In this document: one piece after another, positions 1 through 7,200 of the stretch
Layout: each line of letters opens with the position of its first letter
Numbering within the stretch: position 1 is the first letter of the stretch
Assembly: GCA_009839635.1 (NCBI GenBank)
Contig: VXPJ01000140.1
Span: forward strand, 5,942 to 37,269
DNA: 31,328 nucleotides
DNA from: Pseudomonadota bacterium
Lineage (GTDB): Bacteria > Pseudomonadota > Gammaproteobacteria > UBA4575
Direction: 5' to 3'
Notes under the pieces: model-generated
Database searches by the model: none
What the model was told of the DNA's origin: nothing
The model's input: the letters and a program-made list of their open reading frames with translations, nothing else
Program-made: the position numbers and the translations under genes

Positions 1-599
1 GACCTGCCGATTTGACTCGCGGGGACGCAGCCCGTCTCCCTTTCCCGCTTTCACAAATCTTTCAGTTTCTTACCGGAAATCTGCCCAGGATTCAGGTTAT
101 GTATACAAGGTTCGCCCTCTGTACCGGCTCATCTGGTCATGTTTTGACCACTTCCTGTTGATGATGAGCTGAAGTCCCGGGTCAAGAAGCAAAAAAGCAT
201 CGATCCGTGAGGTACGCCTTCAGATCATGATTCACTCTACGGGGTACCATTTGCCTTGATTTCACGGTAATATTCGTTACACTTATATGACAAGTACGCA
301 GCGCCTATAGTGATCCGGCCGAAAGGGGCAGAAATAGGTGGCGCGGAGACATAAGAATCAGGCTGCTCAAAGCCATGATAGAGAGGATAAAGGGGGGTTA
401 GGGTTGACACTGACAGCGATATGCGATGCCAGCCTCAATTCAATCTGTACAACTTACTTCTGTCAAAACCAAATCGTCAGTCGCCTGTAAATCATACAAC
501 TAACGGCTGACACGAGAACAAGAAATACAAACAAATTTTAGTTAGCAAATATCATCGTAACCAATCAAACAAGACTACTTATAACCGGGAGGGTAACCA
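1..599. other. Non-coding region upstream of the FadL-type gene
   Basis: I find no convincing coding region here. It contains a short inverted repeat (TGGTCA at 134-139, TGACCA at 145-150, 5-nt spacer) and a pair of longer stem-loops at 301-379 described separately. The end of the region carries a strong ribosome binding site, GGGAGGG at 587-593, six bases before the ATG of the next gene. The nearly 600-base length is unusual for this compact segment, so it may hold a leader RNA, a small RNA or the promoter region of the outer-membrane gene. Confidence 0.6.
301..379 (+). ncRNA. Candidate structured RNA (two adjacent stem-loops)
   Basis: Stem 1 pairs GCG (301-303) with CGC (342-344) and CCTAT (304-308) with ATAGG (334-338), leaving a 3-nt bulge. 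Its apical part contains a GAAA-rich loop. Stem 2 pairs ATCA and GGCT (357-364) with AGCC and TGAT (371-374 and 376-379), with one bulged A and a 6-nt loop. A -10-like TTATAT (283-288) lies just upstream, 17 bases after TTTCAC (260-265). I do not recognise a known riboswitch class, and no poly-T terminator follows. It could equally be DNA-level dyad symmetry or chance. Confidence 0.25.
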
Positions 600-2111
600 A
601 TGAGAGAAGTTTTTAATCGATGGTTAGCAATTGGGTTGCTGGCATCGCTGGCCATTTCAGGGACTGCCTATGCAGGCCCATATGGCTACGACCTGCACAA
701 TGTGCTGGCTCCTCGTTCAGCAGGCATGGCGGGCACCAGTATTGCCAAGCCTCTGGATAACGTGTCGGCAATCTTTGGTAACCCTGCTGCATTGACGGAC
801 TGGACGGGAACGGAGTTCACGTTTGGTGCGACTTACTATAAGCCGGAGGTGCGCCTTGATCACCATGGTGCATTAGGTCTACCTACTTATGCAGGAAGTG
901 TACCTCAGAGCGTCCTTGACAATGTTGGAGAAGGTCATGTAGATCCTGGTGTGGCCCTTGGGTGCAGCACCCCTGAGCTCTGCATAACTGATTCATACTT
1001 TAACGATGCGGTCAATGGAAACGAGGGCTACATCGTGCCTCAAGTTGGTGTGACCCAGGATTTGCGTCCGTTAGGCTTGCCCGCCGTACTGGGTGCAGGC
1101 CTGACTGCAGTATCCGGGATTGGTGTGGAGTTTCGCCAGGTGGAGGAAACACTGGGACTAGGTGCGGAGTTCATCGTTCTGGGCGCGAACTTCTCACTCG
1201 GCTGGGAACTCAATGAACAGGTCTCCATTGGTGGTGCTGCCACGATAACGTATGCCTATCTGGATTTGGGACTTGCAGCAACATCAGGAGTGACCCATGA
1301 CACGGGAATGCGTGGTACTCTGGGAATTACCTACGATGATATCGTGCCAGGTACAAGACTGGGGCTGTTCTATATGACAGAACTGCAGCATGTTTTCGAT
1401 GACATCGTTGCTGTACCTGCCTTCAATCCACTCGATGTTGATGGAAGTGGTGCACTAGAGGGTTATGGTGCACAAGGGCAGGTTCGTTATGCTGCTATTC
1501 CAATCGAGGAACCTCGTACAGTCGGTATTGGCATCTCGAACGAGACCTTCATGGACGGCAACCTCCTGATTGCTGCGGATATCATGTGGAAGAACTGGGA
1601 AGAGGCCGACTTCTGGGGAGACGTCTACGAGGACCAGATGGTCTACAGCATTGGTGCCCAGATGAAGATGGGTAACTGGCGTTTCCGTGCCGGGTACGGC
1701 TATGCGGATGACCCGACAGACCGTGATGCTAACGGAATTAATGACCTACCCTACGTCTGTTCATCTGCTACCAGATGTAACGCAATCCCATTAGGATCCA
1801 GTGTTGCTGATGGCCCAGTACATCTTGGACAGTCTGTACTTGAGTATCTGCAGGCTTCACAGACAGAGGTGATCTACCGTCACCGTGCCACGCTGGGTGT
1901 GGGGTATATGGGCTTCCTGGCTCCGTTCCTGAACATTGATGGCCACGTTGGTGTGCAGTTCAAGGAGCGAAACCATTACAGTGCAGGTCCTATAGATCTT
2001 ACTGGTACACCTTATGCGGGTACTCCCTTCGATGGTCAGTCAACTGTAACAGCTGCTGACGTCTGGTCATGGCACGCTGGCTTTGCACTGACATGGAACT
2101 TCCAATACTGA
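600..2111 (+). CDS. OmpP1/FadL family outer-membrane transport protein
   Basis: This is a 503-residue outer-membrane beta-barrel of the OmpP1/FadL family, whose members take up long-chain fatty acids or other hydrophobic compounds. A Sec signal peptide covers about residues 1-25, ending in AYA. The NPAALT motif (61-66) near the mature N terminus is a family hallmark. The C terminus alternates aromatic and hydrophobic residues and ends in Tyr, as BAM-recognised barrels do. Two closely spaced Cys pairs (C122/C128 and C387/C393) probably form small disulphide loops on the exposed side. The start is supported by GGGAGGG six bases upstream. The gene is monocistronic: a strong terminator follows and 599 bases without a gene precede it. 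The substrate cannot be deduced from sequence. Confidence 0.9.
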   Translation: MREVFNRWLAIGLLASLAISGTAYAGPYGYDLHNVLAPRSAGMAGTSIAKPLDNVSAIFGNPAALTDWTGTEFTFGATYYKPEVRLDHHGALGLPTYAGSVPQSVLDNVGEGHVDPGVALGCSTPELCITDSYFNDAVNGNEGYIVPQVGVTQDLRPLGLPAVLGAGLTAVSGIGVEFRQVEETLGLGAEFIVLGANFSLGWELNEQVSIGGAATITYAYLDLGLAATSGVTHDTGMRGTLGITYDDIVPGTRLGLFYMTELQHVFDDIVAVPAFNPLDVDGSGALEGYGAQGQVRYAAIPIEEPRTVGIGISNETFMDGNLLIAADIMWKNWEEADFWGDVYEDQMVYSIGAQMKMGNWRFRAGYGYADDPTDRDANGINDLPYVCSSATRCNAIPLGSSVADGPVHLGQSVLEYLQASQTEVIYRHRATLGVGYMGFLAPFLNIDGHVGVQFKERNHYSAGPIDLTGTPYAGTPFDGQSTVTAADVWSWHAGFALTWNFQY

Positions 2112-2137
2112 TCAAAAGTCAGTAGCCTTTTGCACTG

Positions 2138-2167
2138 AAAAGGGTGGCATCATGCCACCCTTTTTTT
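2138..2167 (+). terminator. Rho-independent terminator of the FadL-type gene
   Basis: A perfect 8-bp stem (GGGTGGCA at 2142-2149, TGCCACCC at 2153-2160) with a 3-nt loop is followed by seven T residues. A run of four A before the stem can extend the pairing. It insulates the outer-membrane gene from the buf operon downstream. Confidence 0.93.
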
Positions 2168-2369
2168 ACGTGCCAAAAGCTTCAACGGGAAAGTTTATTA
2201 TTAGCTCTGCTCGAGAATCTCGTCGTATTATTGCTAGCGCATTTCAATAAACCAGACACTGTGCCCCGTCTAGGAGATCCCCTCCTTTGTTCCACAATAA
2301 TAGAATTTCAAATTTAGCCATAGACAGGCCAAATCAGTTATTTTTTCTCAACATCCACCTCCAGTTCTG

Positions 2370-2375
2370 TATAAT
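2370..2375 (+). promoter_or_regulatory. Candidate -10 element for bufABC
   Basis: TATAAT matches the sigma-70 -10 consensus exactly and lies about 88 bases before the bufA start codon. No good -35 sits at 16-18 bases upstream (only T-rich sequence), which would fit an activator-dependent or weak basal promoter. The predicted start near 2382 places the downstream palindrome in the early transcribed region. Confidence 0.45.
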
Positions 2376-2394
2376 TCCTCTGGTTGATCAATCG

Positions 2395-2410
2395 TTTCTG
2401 TATACAGAAA
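2395..2410. promoter_or_regulatory. Perfect 16-bp palindrome, candidate operator for bufABC
   Basis: TTTCTGTATACAGAAA is its own reverse complement across all 16 positions. It lies about 20 bases downstream of the candidate -10, where repressor sites are common. A partial copy (TTCTGTATA) overlaps the -10 element itself at 2365-2373. It resembles a CTGT...ACAG site, but the spacing is too short for a classical enterobacterial LexA box. The cognate regulator is unknown and no regulator gene is adjacent. Confidence 0.5.
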
Positions 2411-2462
2411 TTGTGCCTTGCTCCGCAGGACACACATAACAATTGTTGGAGGTTTTATAACG

Positions 2463-2843
2463 ATGGATAAGAAACGTCGTGATTTTAATAAACTGATGGT
2501 GGCAGCAGCAGCTGGAATGATGGCAGGAAGCCAGACGGTTGCCTTGGCAGGTCATCCAGGTCACGAAGGTTGCCCGAAGCATAGCTGTAAAGGCCAGAAT
2601 GAATGCAAGGGCAAGGGTGGCTGCAAGTCGAGCGATAACGGTTGCGCAGGCAAGAACTCATGCAAGGGCAAGGGTGGTTGTGATCCAGCCCACACGTATG
2701 AGAAGCATGCCTGTAAGGGCCAGAATGCCTGCAAATGCCAGGGTGGCTGTAAGTCAGGTGACAACGGCTGTGCCGGAAAGAACTCATGTAAAGGCAAGGG
2801 CGGTTGCCAGCTACCGGTTGACCCCAGCCACATGGGAGGATAA
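2463..2843 (+). CDS. bufA: Cys-rich bufferin-type RiPP precursor (BufA-like)
   Basis: This is a 126-residue exported precursor with 14 Cys. The leader has a twin-arginine-like motif (RRDFNK, 5-10), a hydrophobic stretch (11-22) and an ALA cleavage site after residue 29. The mature part has four 13-residue CX5CX5C blocks at 42-54, 61-73, 84-96 and 103-115, arranged as two copies of a 35-residue module (39-73 and 81-115, 30 of 35 identical). C37 and C92 are extra. The start at 2463 is chosen because GGAGG lies ten bases upstream; an upstream in-frame ATG at 2418 would bury the leader. Directly downstream are a DUF692 oxidase and a DUF2063 protein, the usual modification partners. In this family some Cys become thiooxazoles that bind copper; modification and metal here are inferred. 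An unmodified metallothionein-like role is the alternative. Confidence 0.87.
   Translation: MDKKRRDFNKLMVAAAAGMMAGSQTVALAGHPGHEGCPKHSCKGQNECKGKGGCKSSDNGCAGKNSCKGKGGCDPAHTYEKHACKGQNACKCQGGCKSGDNGCAGKNSCKGKGGCQLPVDPSHMGG
2577..2807 (+). repeat. Tandem coding repeat inside the bufferin precursor
   Basis: Two 105-base units (2577-2681 and 2703-2807), 126 bases apart, encode the 35-residue module twice, separated by a 7-residue linker. Each protein module splits again into two CX5CX5C blocks. The copies differ at five residues, including Gly to Cys at residue 92. This indicates an internal duplication followed by divergence. Confidence 0.85.
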
Positions 2844-2901
2844 GCAGTACCTAGCAACTCACTTGTTGTAAAGTTCTGATATTTCCAAAAACGGTTTGAG
2901 C

Positions 2902-2938
2902 ATCAACAGGGCTGCTGGCTACGGCATGCCCTGTTGAT
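2902..2938 (+). promoter_or_regulatory. Intercistronic hairpin between bufA and bufB
   Basis: A perfect 11-bp stem (ATCAACAGGGC at 2902-2912, GCCCTGTTGAT at 2928-2938) can be extended inwards by TGC/GCA with one bulged base. No T-run follows, so it is not a standard terminator. Its place after the small abundant precursor and before the enzyme suggests a partial terminator or an mRNA-stabilising or processing element that keeps BufA far above BufB. That role is inference. Confidence 0.6.
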
Positions 2939-3003
2939 TGCTTGAATCCTTTCTCTGCTGGTAACATGCTTACCAGGCAAATCTGATTCACAAGGTGGTT
3001 TCC

Positions 3004-3855
3004 GTGTCTGTAAAAAACCGCTGGAACTTCCCTGATCTCGGGCTTGGAATCGGGCTGCGCACAGTCCATTTCAATCACGTTCTTGAACACTGGCCCAAGG
3101 TGGACTGGTTCGAGATTCTGTCCGAGAATTTCATGAACACGGAAGGAAACCCCGTACGTGTGCTGGACCAGATTGCAGAACGCTACCCGATTGTCATGCA
3201 CGGGGTTTCCATGTCGATCGGCAGCACGGATCCCATCGATTTTGACTACTTCACAAGGCTGAAGGCCCTGGCCGAACGGGTGAACGCCCACTGGCTTGGA
3301 GACCATGTTTGCTGGACCGGGGTGCATGGGAAAAACGGCCACGACCTCTATCCGCTGCCCTATAATGAGGAATCCTTGGCCTTTCTGGTGGACAGGATAC
3401 GCACTGTACAGGATTTCCTGGAGCGTCCCCTGATCCTGGAGAACCCCTCGACCTATCTGGCCTTTGCAAACTCCACCATGCCCGAAGAGGAATTCCTGGC
3501 CCGCATGGCTGAGGAGTCGGACTGCGGACTGCTGCTGGACGTCAACAATGTCTATGTCACCTGTCGCAACCACGGACTGGATTCCATGGCTTATCTGGAT
3601 GCGATCCCGTACGACCGGGTGGTGCAGATTCATCTGGCCGGACACACCGACAAGGGCACGCATTGCATTGACACGCACAACGGCCGGGTCATTGACCCGG
3701 TGTGGGATCTGTATGCCGAGGTTCAGCGCCGTGCCGGAAACCGCGCCACGTTGATTGAGTGGGATGCCGACATCCCTTCGTTTGAAGAGGTCCATGCGGA
3801 GGTCCTGAAAGCGGCGCAATTCCGCCAGATGACCGAACTGCGCCATGCCTCGTGA
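3004..3855 (+). CDS. bufB: DUF692/MNIO-family iron oxidase (BufB)
   Basis: This 283-residue TIM-barrel protein belongs to the DUF692 family of multinuclear non-haem iron-dependent oxidases, related to MbnB of methanobactin synthesis. Family motifs in order are VDWFEILSENFM (33-44), MHGVSMSIG (65-73), GDHVCWTG (99-106), LENPSTY (145-151), LLLDVNNVYV (177-186), IHLAGH (209-214), DTHNGRVIDPVWDLY (223-237) and LIEWD (250-254). Likely metal ligands are H66, H101, E146, D179, H210, H214, D223, H225 and E252, by family analogy. It should oxidise Cys side chains of the upstream precursor in the cytoplasm. I chose the GTG at 3004 because AAGGTGG ends five bases before it; a GTG at 2995 is possible but lacks such a site. 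The 3' end overlaps bufC by 11 bases. Confidence 0.93.
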   Translation: MSVKNRWNFPDLGLGIGLRTVHFNHVLEHWPKVDWFEILSENFMNTEGNPVRVLDQIAERYPIVMHGVSMSIGSTDPIDFDYFTRLKALAERVNAHWLGDHVCWTGVHGKNGHDLYPLPYNEESLAFLVDRIRTVQDFLERPLILENPSTYLAFANSTMPEEEFLARMAEESDCGLLLDVNNVYVTCRNHGLDSMAYLDAIPYDRVVQIHLAGHTDKGTHCIDTHNGRVIDPVWDLYAEVQRRAGNRATLIEWDADIPSFEEVHAEVLKAAQFRQMTELRHAS

Positions 3856-4699
3856 CGACTCGCGGCTGGAAAGCCTCGAGCAATGGATGTATTCGGTCGT
3901 AAGCCACCCTGAGGGTGTCAAGGCTGGTGTCGAAGCAAGTTCCAAGCCAGATAGTGACGCGGCACACGACCTTGAACAAACTGTCCTGCCTTCCGATAAA
4001 CTGACTCCGCTGGAGTGCGTCTCGGTCTATGCCGACATGTACTTCTGGCGATTTATCGAGATCATGGCCGGGGAATACCCGACCGTGCAGCACATCCTTG
4101 GAGAGGAGTTGTTCAACCAAGTGGTCAGGGATTACATTGCACATCATCCCTCGACGCACTACAACCTGAATCGCCTGAGCATCAAGTTCCCGCATTACCT
4201 GGAAAAGGAGGTCACGGATCTTCCGCACCAGCCTTTTGTGGTTGCAATCGCCACGGTTGAACGTGTCATGGAGGATGCCTTCGATGACCCGCATCGGGAG
4301 AAGATCTCCCAGGAGGCTATCCAGAGCATCCCGGGGGAGCAATGGGGCGACATCCGGCTGCAGTTCAACCCGGCCCTGTATCTACTGGAACTGGATTATC
4401 CGGTCAATGACTACATGACGGCGGTAAATGAAAACCGCCATATGGACGTCCCCCAGGCCTATAAGACATTTGTCGTGGTGTATCGTTGCGATTACACGGT
4501 CTGGCGTGAAGACCTGGACTATGAAAGCTACCTGCTGTTATCGCGGCTTAAGGACGGTGAGTCCCTGGGTGAAGCCCTAGAGAGTTGCACCCTGCAAGAA
4601 GGTGTTGACGCCGACAAGATTACAGCCAGCCTGGGTGAGTGGTTTCAGCGATGGACTGCTCAGGAATTCTTCTGCGGTCTTGAAATCGATTCTGATTGA
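3845..4699 (+). CDS. bufC: DUF2063-family RiPP modification partner (BufC)
   Basis: The 284-residue protein carries the DUF2063 (putative DNA-binding domain) N-terminal fold typical of proteins encoded next to DUF692 enzymes. Conserved parts are LTPLECVSVYADMYFWRF (about 53-70), EYPTVQHILGEELF (about 77-90) and HPSTHYNLNRLS (about 101-112). In characterised relatives this partner binds the precursor leader or core and presents it to the oxidase, so despite the Pfam name DNA binding is not expected. The N terminus has a longer polar stretch (about 20-50) than I recall for the family. Its ATG lies inside the end of bufB (11-base overlap), so translation is probably coupled. No DoxX-like bufD follows, and the operon seems to end here. 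Confidence 0.9.
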   Translation: MPRDDSRLESLEQWMYSVVSHPEGVKAGVEASSKPDSDAAHDLEQTVLPSDKLTPLECVSVYADMYFWRFIEIMAGEYPTVQHILGEELFNQVVRDYIAHHPSTHYNLNRLSIKFPHYLEKEVTDLPHQPFVVAIATVERVMEDAFDDPHREKISQEAIQSIPGEQWGDIRLQFNPALYLLELDYPVNDYMTAVNENRHMDVPQAYKTFVVVYRCDYTVWREDLDYESYLLLSRLKDGESLGEALESCTLQEGVDADKITASLGEWFQRWTAQEFFCGLEIDSD

Positions 4700-4812
4700 C
4701 TCCAGTCTGAACCTGTAAAAGATGTAAGGGCCAAGAATGGCCTGAGCCTGATAGGTGGTCAAAGTGCAAGCCTACAAGAGGCCACTAGTTGGGGTCAGTA
4801 GAGTTCGGTGTG

Positions 4813-5142
4813 TTATGGGATGCAGCGAAAGACGGCAAAGGTCTGCTGACCGCGATCCACTTTTGACATCGGCACGACAGTGTCACCACCCATATGGATT
4901 GCGCTGTTGCGTGCTAGCCGCTGCAGTTGGTGTGCAATCGTGGAAGCGCTTTTGGGTACGAGACCCAGGTAGTTCTCGCCGATACTGACCGTTGCTGCCC
5001 CATTTTTCTGGCAGTTTTTCACATCATCCGGGCTCAGCACACGTGCTTTTTCCCCTTCGATAGTCAGTTCGATGGTTTCGCATGAGGCCAGGACGAACAA
5101 GGTTGCTACTACAAGTACTGCAATTCGAAGTTTGGAAATCAT
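4813..5142 (-). CDS. Small DUF4156-like lipoprotein
   Basis: This 109-residue predicted lipoprotein has a signal peptide at 1-20 and a lipobox (LASC) with the acylated Cys at 21. The remainder resembles DUF4156 lipoproteins: a central ENYLGLVP stretch followed by a segment rich in Ala, Arg and Asn (LARNSAIHMGGDTVV), as in the family's 'A-N-A-x-GG-D' end. The ATG at 5142 is preferred over an upstream in-frame ATG at 5181, because only the shorter form begins with a signal peptide. Function is unknown. It is convergent with bufC and looks unrelated to that operon. No clear terminator separates the two. Confidence 0.72.
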   Translation of the reverse strand: MISKLRIAVLVVATLFVLASCETIELTIEGEKARVLSPDDVKNCQKNGAATVSIGENYLGLVPKSASTIAHQLQRLARNSAIHMGGDTVVPMSKVDRGQQTFAVFRCIP

Positions 5143-5252
5143 GGCTGATTCAGTTGTAGGTCGGTGAGGGGTATGTCGCAAATCTGTTACCTTCTAACCC
5201 CGCAAATAGTACAGGAATATGCATAGAAAATACAGAACCGTTCCCGGACTGT

Positions 5253-5283
5253 AGCGCCTTGCTGAGTGAAAGCTAAGGGCGCT
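5253..5283. terminator. Weak hairpin downstream of proS
   Basis: AGCGCC (5253-5258) pairs with GGCGCT (5278-5283), with further inner pairing (TT/AA, GCT/AGC) around two bulges. There is no T-run on either strand, so it could end proS transcription only with help. The surrounding gap 5143-5355 holds the promoter side of the lipoprotein gene and no coding sequence. Confidence 0.25.
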
Positions 5284-5355
5284 GGCGGGGCTCGGAACAG
5301 AGCCTGACTCTACTTTCTTCGGATGTGCGTCGCACGGTCCAGAACCCCCTTTGCA

Positions 5356-7083
5356 TCAGGTCTTGGATGCGCGAATCCGATCCTGCAGGAACTCCAGGAT
5401 ACTTTCCATCGGAATCTGCTGGGCTTCTTGTTCTTGTCGGCTCTTGTACTCGATCTCGTTTTGTCGCAGACCCCGCTCACTGACCACGATACGGTGGGGA
5501 ATACCGATCAACTCATGGTCGGCAAACAGTAATCCGGGACGCAAATCCCGGTCATCCAGCAGCACTTCCAGCCCCAGGGCTTCAAGTTCGTGGTGCAGCT
5601 GTTCACTGGCCTTTGCTACCTGGTCGGATTTTTTCGCATTGATGGGGATGATGGAGATACTGAACGGAGCAATCGCCTGCGGCCAGAGAATGCCATGGTC
5701 ATCGAAATTCTGTTCGATGGCTGCGGCGATCACCCGCGTGACCCCGATCCCGTAGCAACCCATCGTGACCACTTGCTCACTCCCATCCTGGTCCAGCACG
5801 CAGGCCTTGAGCGCCGTGCTGTACTTGTCGCCAAGCTGGAAGATGTGACCCACCTCGATGCCGCGTTTGACGGTCACCGTGCCCTTACCATCTGGACTGG
5901 CATCCCCGGTGGCAATCTTGCGCAGGTCCTGGCTTTCGTATTGGCCGAAGTCCGGCAGGTCCCGTTCCCAGTTCACCCCGGTGTAATGAAACCCCTCCTC
6001 GTTGGCTCCACAGACGAAATCGGAAAGGGCGTGGGCGGCATGATCCATGATCACTGGGCAACTCAACTCCAGTGGACCAAGTGAGCCTGGCTTGCAGCCG
6101 AGCTGTGCTTCGATTTCCGGCTCGCTGGCAAAGACCAGTGGAGTGGCTACATTCGCAAGTTTTTGTGCCTTCACAGCATTCAGTTCATGGTCGCCGCGAA
6201 GCACCAACGCGACCAGCGGGGCCGACTCCCCTTTCACGATCAAGGTCTTGGCCACCTGATCGGGCGCAACCTTCAAAAACACACACACTTCCTCGATGCT
6301 GTGACAGTCCGGGGTGGCTGTTTTCTCAAGCGGTCTTGAAGCAGAAGCGTCGGAATTTTGCACAGGTGCAACCGGTGCAAGCTCCACGTTGGCCGCATAG
6401 TCACTTTCCGTCGAGAACGCAATGGCATCCTCGCCGGACTCGGCCAGCACGTGAAATTCATGCGATACGTTGCCCCCGATGCTGCCTGTGTCGGCTTCCA
6501 CGGTTTTGAATTGCAGGCCCAGGCGGGTGAAGATGCTCACATAGGTGTCGTACATCACCTGATAGGTGGATTCCAGGCTTTCCTTGTTGAGGTGGAAGGA
6601 ATAGGCATCCTTCATGATGAATTCGCGCGCACGCATGACTCCGAAACGTGGGCGGATCTCGTCGCGAAACTTGGTCTGGATCTGGTAATAGTTGACCGGC
6701 AGCTGCTTGTAGCTCCGGACCTCGCGACGCACCAGGTCGGTGATGACCTCCTCATGCGTAGGGCCATAGCAGAAATCCCTGTGGTGGCGGTCCTGCATAC
6801 GCAGCAACTCGGGCCCATACTGGTCCCAGCGTCCCGACTCCTGCCAGAGTTCTGCGGGTTGTATGGAAGGCATCAGCACTTCGATCGCGCTCGACCTGTC
6901 CATTTCCTCGCGGATCACGTTCTCTACCTTGCGCAGAATGCGAAGGCCAAGGGGCAGCCACGTGTACAGGCCGGAGGCCAGGCGGCGAATCATGCCGGCC
7001 CGCAGCATCAACTGGTGACTGATGAGTTCCGCATCTGCGGGCGACTCCTTGAGTGTCGACAATGGGAACTGACTTACGCGCAT
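5356..7083 (-). CDS. proS: Prolyl-tRNA synthetase
   Basis: This is a 575-residue bacterial-type class IIa prolyl-tRNA synthetase that charges tRNA-Pro in the cytoplasm. The N-terminal catalytic core shows YTWLPLGLRIL, the motif 2 region (FRDEIRPRFGVMRAREFIMK) and the motif 3 signature GCYGIGVTR. Between motifs 2 and 3 lies the YbaK-type editing insertion (about 230-390), which hydrolyses mischarged Ala-tRNA-Pro. The C-terminal anticodon-binding domain follows (about 470-575). The length matches E. coli ProS (572). It is divergent from the LysR gene and appears monocistronic. Confidence 0.98.
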   Translation of the reverse strand: MRVSQFPLSTLKESPADAELISHQLMLRAGMIRRLASGLYTWLPLGLRILRKVENVIREEMDRSSAIEVLMPSIQPAELWQESGRWDQYGPELLRMQDRHHRDFCYGPTHEEVITDLVRREVRSYKQLPVNYYQIQTKFRDEIRPRFGVMRAREFIMKDAYSFHLNKESLESTYQVMYDTYVSIFTRLGLQFKTVEADTGSIGGNVSHEFHVLAESGEDAIAFSTESDYAANVELAPVAPVQNSDASASRPLEKTATPDCHSIEEVCVFLKVAPDQVAKTLIVKGESAPLVALVLRGDHELNAVKAQKLANVATPLVFASEPEIEAQLGCKPGSLGPLELSCPVIMDHAAHALSDFVCGANEEGFHYTGVNWERDLPDFGQYESQDLRKIATGDASPDGKGTVTVKRGIEVGHIFQLGDKYSTALKACVLDQDGSEQVVTMGCYGIGVTRVIAAAIEQNFDDHGILWPQAIAPFSISIIPINAKKSDQVAKASEQLHHELEALGLEVLLDDRDLRPGLLFADHELIGIPHRIVVSERGLRQNEIEYKSRQEQEAQQIPMESILEFLQDRIRASKT

Positions 7084-7200
7084 ATCTGCCTGGTAGTTGC
7101 GATGTTCCAGCCCGAAAGTCCGCTGTTGATGCCAGTGATCATCCGCTTATCGCAACTGGAAGGAGCTGTGCGTCGAGTTCAAGCAATGGTACCTGTCAGG

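Larger units (their letters stand above)
2168..2462. other. Promoter region of the buf operon
   Basis: This gap holds no gene. Its 3' half contains a consensus-like -10 (TATAAT, 2370-2375) and the 16-bp palindrome at 2395-2410. The ribosome binding site GGAGG (2448-2452) lies ten bases before the bufA ATG. The 5' half is AT-rich with only a short AGGAG/CTCCT repeat and nothing else I can identify. Confidence 0.6.

Noticed and set aside
404..432. TTGACA at 404-409 as a -35 box for the outer-membrane gene
   Set aside because: No acceptable -10 lies 16-18 bases downstream, and the distance to the ATG is long.
2577..2807. Direct repeats as a possible CRISPR array
   Set aside because: There are only two 105-base coding units with a short linker, in frame within a protein; no spacers or cas genes are present.
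2463..2843. Classical metallothionein
   Set aside because: The export leader, the CX5C periodicity and the adjacent DUF692 and DUF2063 genes fit a modified bufferin better.
2485..2871. Cys-, Pro- or Arg-rich frames overlapping bufA on both strands
   Set aside because: They arise from the repetitive bufA coding sequence read in other frames and lack ribosome binding sites and signal peptides.
2851..3945. Long minus-strand reading frame (364 codons) opposite bufB
   Set aside because: It lies antisense to a DUF692 gene with complete family motifs and resembles no known protein; it is a shadow of codon bias.
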